Made by a program: the position numbers and the translations under genes. A stretch of 22,860 bases of DNA from a virus. Where the stretch lies: positions 1 to 22,860 of IMG/VR virus record IMGVR_UViG_3300013372_001220. One strand, written 5' to 3'. Positions 21,066 to 22,860 of this stretch are shown here, piece after piece. Every line of letters starts with the position of its first letter. The stretch's first letter is position 1. The notes beneath the pieces were generated by a model, which searched no databases, was not told the DNA's origin, and saw only the letters and a program-made list of their open reading frames with translations.

Positions 21066-21325
21066 TTAGCACCTTCCTTTGTATATGGAACAAGTTTCAT
21101 AGTCATCATGTCTATGGCCATTGGCGGCAATTTTTTATTGTGTGCAATGTTTTTTGCATTTTGTTTTTTAATATCTTTCAAAATTTCCATTTTTAATTTC
21201 CGAGTCGCAAACTGAAATTGTGGAATGTTTGTAAACACTCCGCAAGCATTTTGTCTATGGTTTTCATTTCTAGCCCACAATTCATAAGCCCATTCTTGCA
21301 ATTCAATTTTTAAGCGTTTTGCCAT
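21062..21325 (-). CDS. Small basic protein, 87 aa, first gene of the minus operon
   Basis: A very basic helical protein (MAKRLKIELQEWAYELWARN; RKLKMEILKDIKKQNAKNI). The start has a strong ribosome site, CTAGGAG, 8 bases upstream, in the same leader arrangement as the divergent gene at 21557. Its stop overlaps the next GTG. An N-terminal 'W-A-x-E-L-W-x-R-N' stretch could be a DNA- or protein-binding helix. Not recognised. Confidence 0.65.
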   Translation of the reverse strand: MAKRLKIELQEWAYELWARNENHRQNACGVFTNIPQFQFATRKLKMEILKDIKKQNAKNIAHNKKLPPMAIDMMTMKLVPYTKEGAK

Positions 21326-21326
21326 T

Positions 21327-21383
21327 TCAATCTCCTAGTAGTGCCGGCAACCCCTGCCGTTGGGAGTCATCGCCCGATGACAT
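21327..21383 (-). promoter_or_regulatory. Leader reading frame, 18 codons (leftward)
   Basis: ATG at 21383-21381 opens an 18-codon frame ending TGA at 21329-21327, one base before the ATG of the 87-aa gene (TGA-A-ATG). It would start at the predicted transcription start, hence leaderless. The peptide ends LLGD. The ribosome site of the gene lies inside its last codons. Confidence 0.3.
21345..21381 (-). promoter_or_regulatory. Leftward 5' leader with two hairpins
   Basis: Read on the minus strand, GTCATCGGGCGATGAC (21381-21366) is a perfect inverted repeat, followed by CGGCA-GGGGT-TGCCG (21359-21345). The first hairpin shares the core TCGGGCGA with the rightward leader but has a different stem. 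A CTAGGAG ribosome site follows. Confidence 0.55.
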
Positions 21384-21387
21384 AAGT

Positions 21388-21415
21388 AAGATAACAGCAT
21401 ATCGGCAATGTGCAA
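21388..21415 (-). promoter_or_regulatory. Leftward sigma70-like promoter
   Basis: Minus-strand -35 TTGCAC (21415-21410), 16-base spacer with CCGATA, and -10 TATCTT (21393-21388). Transcription would start near 21381-21383, where a short leader reading frame begins with ATG. It would drive the minus-strand operon. Confidence 0.6.
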
Positions 21416-21466
21416 GCGATTCTTTAACATTTTTTAGATTTTTTTAATATTTATTAAAGAAACCCC

Positions 21467-21494
21467 TTGCACTATCCGATAGTTGTGCTAGTAA
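21467..21494 (+). promoter_or_regulatory. Rightward sigma70-like promoter with operator-like palindrome
   Basis: -35 TTGCAC (21467-21472) and an extended -10 region TGCTAGTAAT (TAGTAA at 21489-21494) with a 16-base spacer. The perfect palindrome ACTATC-C-GATAGT (21471-21483) lies within the spacer and is a plausible operator. Transcription would start near 21501. Confidence 0.6.
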
Positions 21495-21500
21495 TGTACC

Positions 21501-21560
21501 ATGCTTCGGGCGAAGCAAGCGACTAGCCGCACCGCTAGACAACTAGGAGTATTGAAATGA
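21501..21560 (+). promoter_or_regulatory. Leader reading frame, 19 codons (rightward)
   Basis: ATG at 21501 opens a 19-codon frame whose TGA overlaps the ATG of the 184-aa gene (AAATGA). The peptide ends QLGVLK. Its ATG lies at the predicted transcription start. A similar frame precedes each of the three early genes. Confidence 0.3.
21502..21538 (+). promoter_or_regulatory. Rightward 5' leader with two hairpins
   Basis: TGCTTCGGGCGAAGCA (21502-21517) is a perfect inverted repeat and CTAGC-CGCACC-GCTAG (21523-21538) a second one. Then follows ACTAGGAG, the ribosome site of the 21557 gene. The layout mirrors the leftward leader. Confidence 0.55.
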
Positions 21561-22111
21561 CAACTGCAAAATTTACTCACACAAATTTGACCGCAAGATT
21601 GACAGCAAAGAAAATGGATGTTGCTTTAAATTTATCCGAAGAAACGACAGCGTTTACGGCGGATATCTATATAGATGGCAAGCGAATTGGATCAGCGCAA
21701 AACGATGGTCACGGCGGCAACACTTTTCTTTACATCAATACACCACACAATTTTACGGACATCCAAATGGAGCAAATTGAAATTTGGATTGATGAGCAAG
21801 CAGCAAACGCAGAAAACGCTAAACGAGAAAAGCAAGATGAAGCAAAAATTGCGCGTTGGATTAAGAAACAACTTGCCGCAGATTTTGTAGTGTGGTCATC
21901 AAACGGAAATTGGGTTGCAAATCGTGTTGCTAGAAAAAGTCGTGATGCTGCAAAAGCGATGGCTGTAGTTTTAATTGACCAACCAACAGCAACAGATTTT
22001 AAATTTCCAACTGATTACACAAACACAAATCCAACTCAAGAAGAATTGGAAACTTGGAAAGTAAAAATTGTTGAGGCTAGAAAAGTACAATCAAAAACAC
22101 ATTCAATTTAA
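21557..22111 (+). CDS. Early hypothetical protein (184 aa)
   Basis: The N-terminal half is a small beta domain with FTADIYIDGKRIGSAQNDGH, then GGNTFLYIN. This GKxIGxxxNDGxGG pattern occurs in small phage and plasmid proteins that I remember only as unnamed. The middle is a long charged helix (MEQIEIWIDEQAANAENAKR onward), and the C-terminal part is mixed with VVWSSNGNWVANRVARKSRD. Ribosome site ACTAGGAG lies 9 bases before the ATG. It is the first gene of the rightward early transcript and precedes an annealing-protein-like gene, so a role in DNA metabolism or host takeover is possible. Family unknown. Confidence 0.65.
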   Translation: MTTAKFTHTNLTARLTAKKMDVALNLSEETTAFTADIYIDGKRIGSAQNDGHGGNTFLYINTPHNFTDIQMEQIEIWIDEQAANAENAKREKQDEAKIARWIKKQLAADFVVWSSNGNWVANRVARKSRDAAKAMAVVLIDQPTATDFKFPTDYTNTNPTQEELETWKVKIVEARKVQSKTHSI

Positions 22112-22129
22112 TAAACGATCTTCAACTTT

Positions 22130-22150
22130 CCACCCTTGCGGGGGTGGTTT
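22130..22150 (+). terminator. Terminator-like hairpin after the 184-aa gene
   Basis: CCACCC (22130-22135) pairs with GGGTGG (22142-22147) around TTGCGG, followed by TTTGTTCTTG. The stem is short but GC-rich and the T-run is interrupted, so it may only attenuate transcription into the next gene. Confidence 0.5.
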
Positions 22151-22162
22151 GTTCTTGCTCGT

Positions 22163-22205
22163 CGCAATGATCGCGCCCGCCGATTGCGGGAAACTAGGAG
22201 TATGA
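22163..22205 (+). promoter_or_regulatory. Third early-gene leader with hairpin and 12-codon frame
   Basis: CGCAAT (22163-22168) pairs with ATTGCG (22183-22188). ATG at 22167 opens a 12-codon frame ending TGA at 22203-22205, one base before the next ATG (TGA-A-ATG). The peptide ends KLGV, and ACTAGGAG is read in the same frame as in the other two leaders. Confidence 0.35.
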
Positions 22206-22206
22206 A

Positions 22207-22860
22207 ATGTCTGATATAGAGAAAAAGAATGTGATGGCATCGGCTATTGAACAAGTAGTGATTGGGGGCGATTTGTCGCGTTTGTCATCGGAACAGCGTG
22301 TTTCGTATGTGAACAGTATTTGTAGTTCCCTTGGATTAAATCCAACAACTCGACCGTTTGAGTACATCACTTTAAGCGGCAAACTTACTTTGTACGCAAC
22401 GCGCGCTTGCAGCGAGCAACTGCGGAAACTCAACGGCGTAACAATCTTTCCGCTTGATCGTTCCATGATGACCGAAGTAGGCTTGTATCAAGTGATAGCG
22501 CGCGGCAAGGATGCCACAGGGCGCGAGGACGAATCTAGCGGCGTAGTAACCATTGCCGGCTTAAAAGGCGAAATGCTTGCCAACGCAATGTTGAAATGCG
22601 AAACAAAAGCAAAGCGCAGATTAACGCTTTCAATCTGTGGCCTTGGGTTCTTGGACGAAACAGAAGTTTCAGATATCCCTAACGCAAGACATGAGCCAAC
22701 CAACTACGCCGCAGCCGCGCCGCAAGCGATCAACACCGCCACCAAAAGAGTGGAGCAGGAACAGCCAAAAATTGCTGCGCCTGTTGGAATCGTGGTTGAA
22801 TCGAAACGGGCGGTTGCGGCTAAATTTGTCGAGTCGTCAGCGGTTGAAACACCGCAAGCA
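22207..22860 (+). CDS. Probable phage ssDNA-annealing (RecT/Rad52-like) protein, 3' truncated
   Basis: The frame is open from ATG 22207 to the window end (218 residues visible). Motifs resemble phage single-strand annealing proteins. These are SSLGLNPTTRPFEYITLSGK near 39-58 (the LGLNPxTxPF box), TLYATRACSEQLRKLNGV, a strand with VIARGKDATGRED, GVVTIAGLKGEMLANAMLKC near 112-131, ETKAKRRLTLSICGLGFLDE near 132-151, and the ending TEVSDIPNARHE. I recall this set as a RecT-like or related family that coats and anneals single strands for recombination. The Pro/Ala-rich C-terminus fits a protein-interaction tail. The ribosome site is ACTAGGAG. The stop lies beyond the window. The exact superfamily is uncertain. 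Confidence 0.55.
   Translation, partial: MSDIEKKNVMASAIEQVVIGGDLSRLSSEQRVSYVNSICSSLGLNPTTRPFEYITLSGKLTLYATRACSEQLRKLNGVTIFPLDRSMMTEVGLYQVIARGKDATGREDESSGVVTIAGLKGEMLANAMLKCETKAKRRLTLSICGLGFLDETEVSDIPNARHEPTNYAAAAPQAINTATKRVEQEQPKIAAPVGIVVESKRAVAAKFVESSAVETPQA

Noticed and set aside
22163-22188. Fourth member of the TCGGGCGA hairpin set before 22207
   Set aside because: The stem CGCAAT/ATTGCG is clear but the loop does not contain the TCGGGCGA core, so it is not grouped with the two divergent leader hairpins.

Overview
The window is part of the genome of a tailed double-stranded DNA phage (Caudoviricetes), or of a prophage. It holds a head module ordered like that of phage Mu: an F-like head protein, a protease with a nested scaffold, a decoration protein, the major capsid protein, and DUF1320-like and G-like connectors. 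This is followed by a non-contractile tail module: tube, frameshifted chaperone, tape measure and tip proteins. No sheath gene is seen, so a siphovirus with a short tail is likely. Terminase and portal genes probably lie just left of base 1. I see no integrase, tRNA, rRNA, CRISPR array or insertion sequence. The host cannot be fixed. Shine-Dalgarno sites are standard, and one small muralytic enzyme has a Sec-type signal peptide. A cysteine-rich tail protein carries repeats that recall secreted proteins of environmental bacteria such as Planctomycetes, but that is only a hint.

Layout. 1-5011 (+): end of the F-like protein, a 53-aa coiled-coil protein, two large modular proteins (447 and 537 aa), then the Mu I-like protease whose 3' part is also a nested scaffold. 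5030-6513: decoration and major capsid proteins, followed by a strong terminator hairpin with a competing alternative hairpin. 6587-8174: connectors and tail tube. 8171-8676: a G/GT-type tail chaperone with a -1 slip site. 8673-17683: tail tip and minor tail genes joined almost without gaps by ATGA or TAATG overlaps. 17700-19100: a second copy of the carbohydrate-binding-like protein at 8673-9944. 21325-19101 (-): a compact operon of small genes including a signal-peptide-bearing lysozyme/transglycosylase and a winged-helix-like protein, with a terminator at 19446-19412. 21326-21556: a symmetric divergent promoter region. 21557-22860 (+): early genes, a hypothetical protein and the start of a probable ssDNA-annealing protein.

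The most unusual signal is a short motif, K-[A/S/T]-x-F-[A/D], found 13 times in three adjacent head genes. It sits after short N-terminal tags and at nearly every module boundary of the 447-aa and 537-aa proteins, between the protease and scaffold parts of the protease protein, and inside the scaffold. My reading of the other predicted proteins found no match. The simplest hypothesis is that these are cleavage sites of the phage's own prohead protease. The two large proteins would then be polyproteins that release about 11 small internal head proteins of roughly 60-120 residues. A second shared motif, GVGGGxNTFVP, follows the cleavage-like site in the protease protein and forms the N-terminus of the major capsid protein.

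Other notable points are a -1 frameshift site with a possible pseudoknot, and early-gene leaders that carry paired hairpins with a common core and tiny upstream reading frames.
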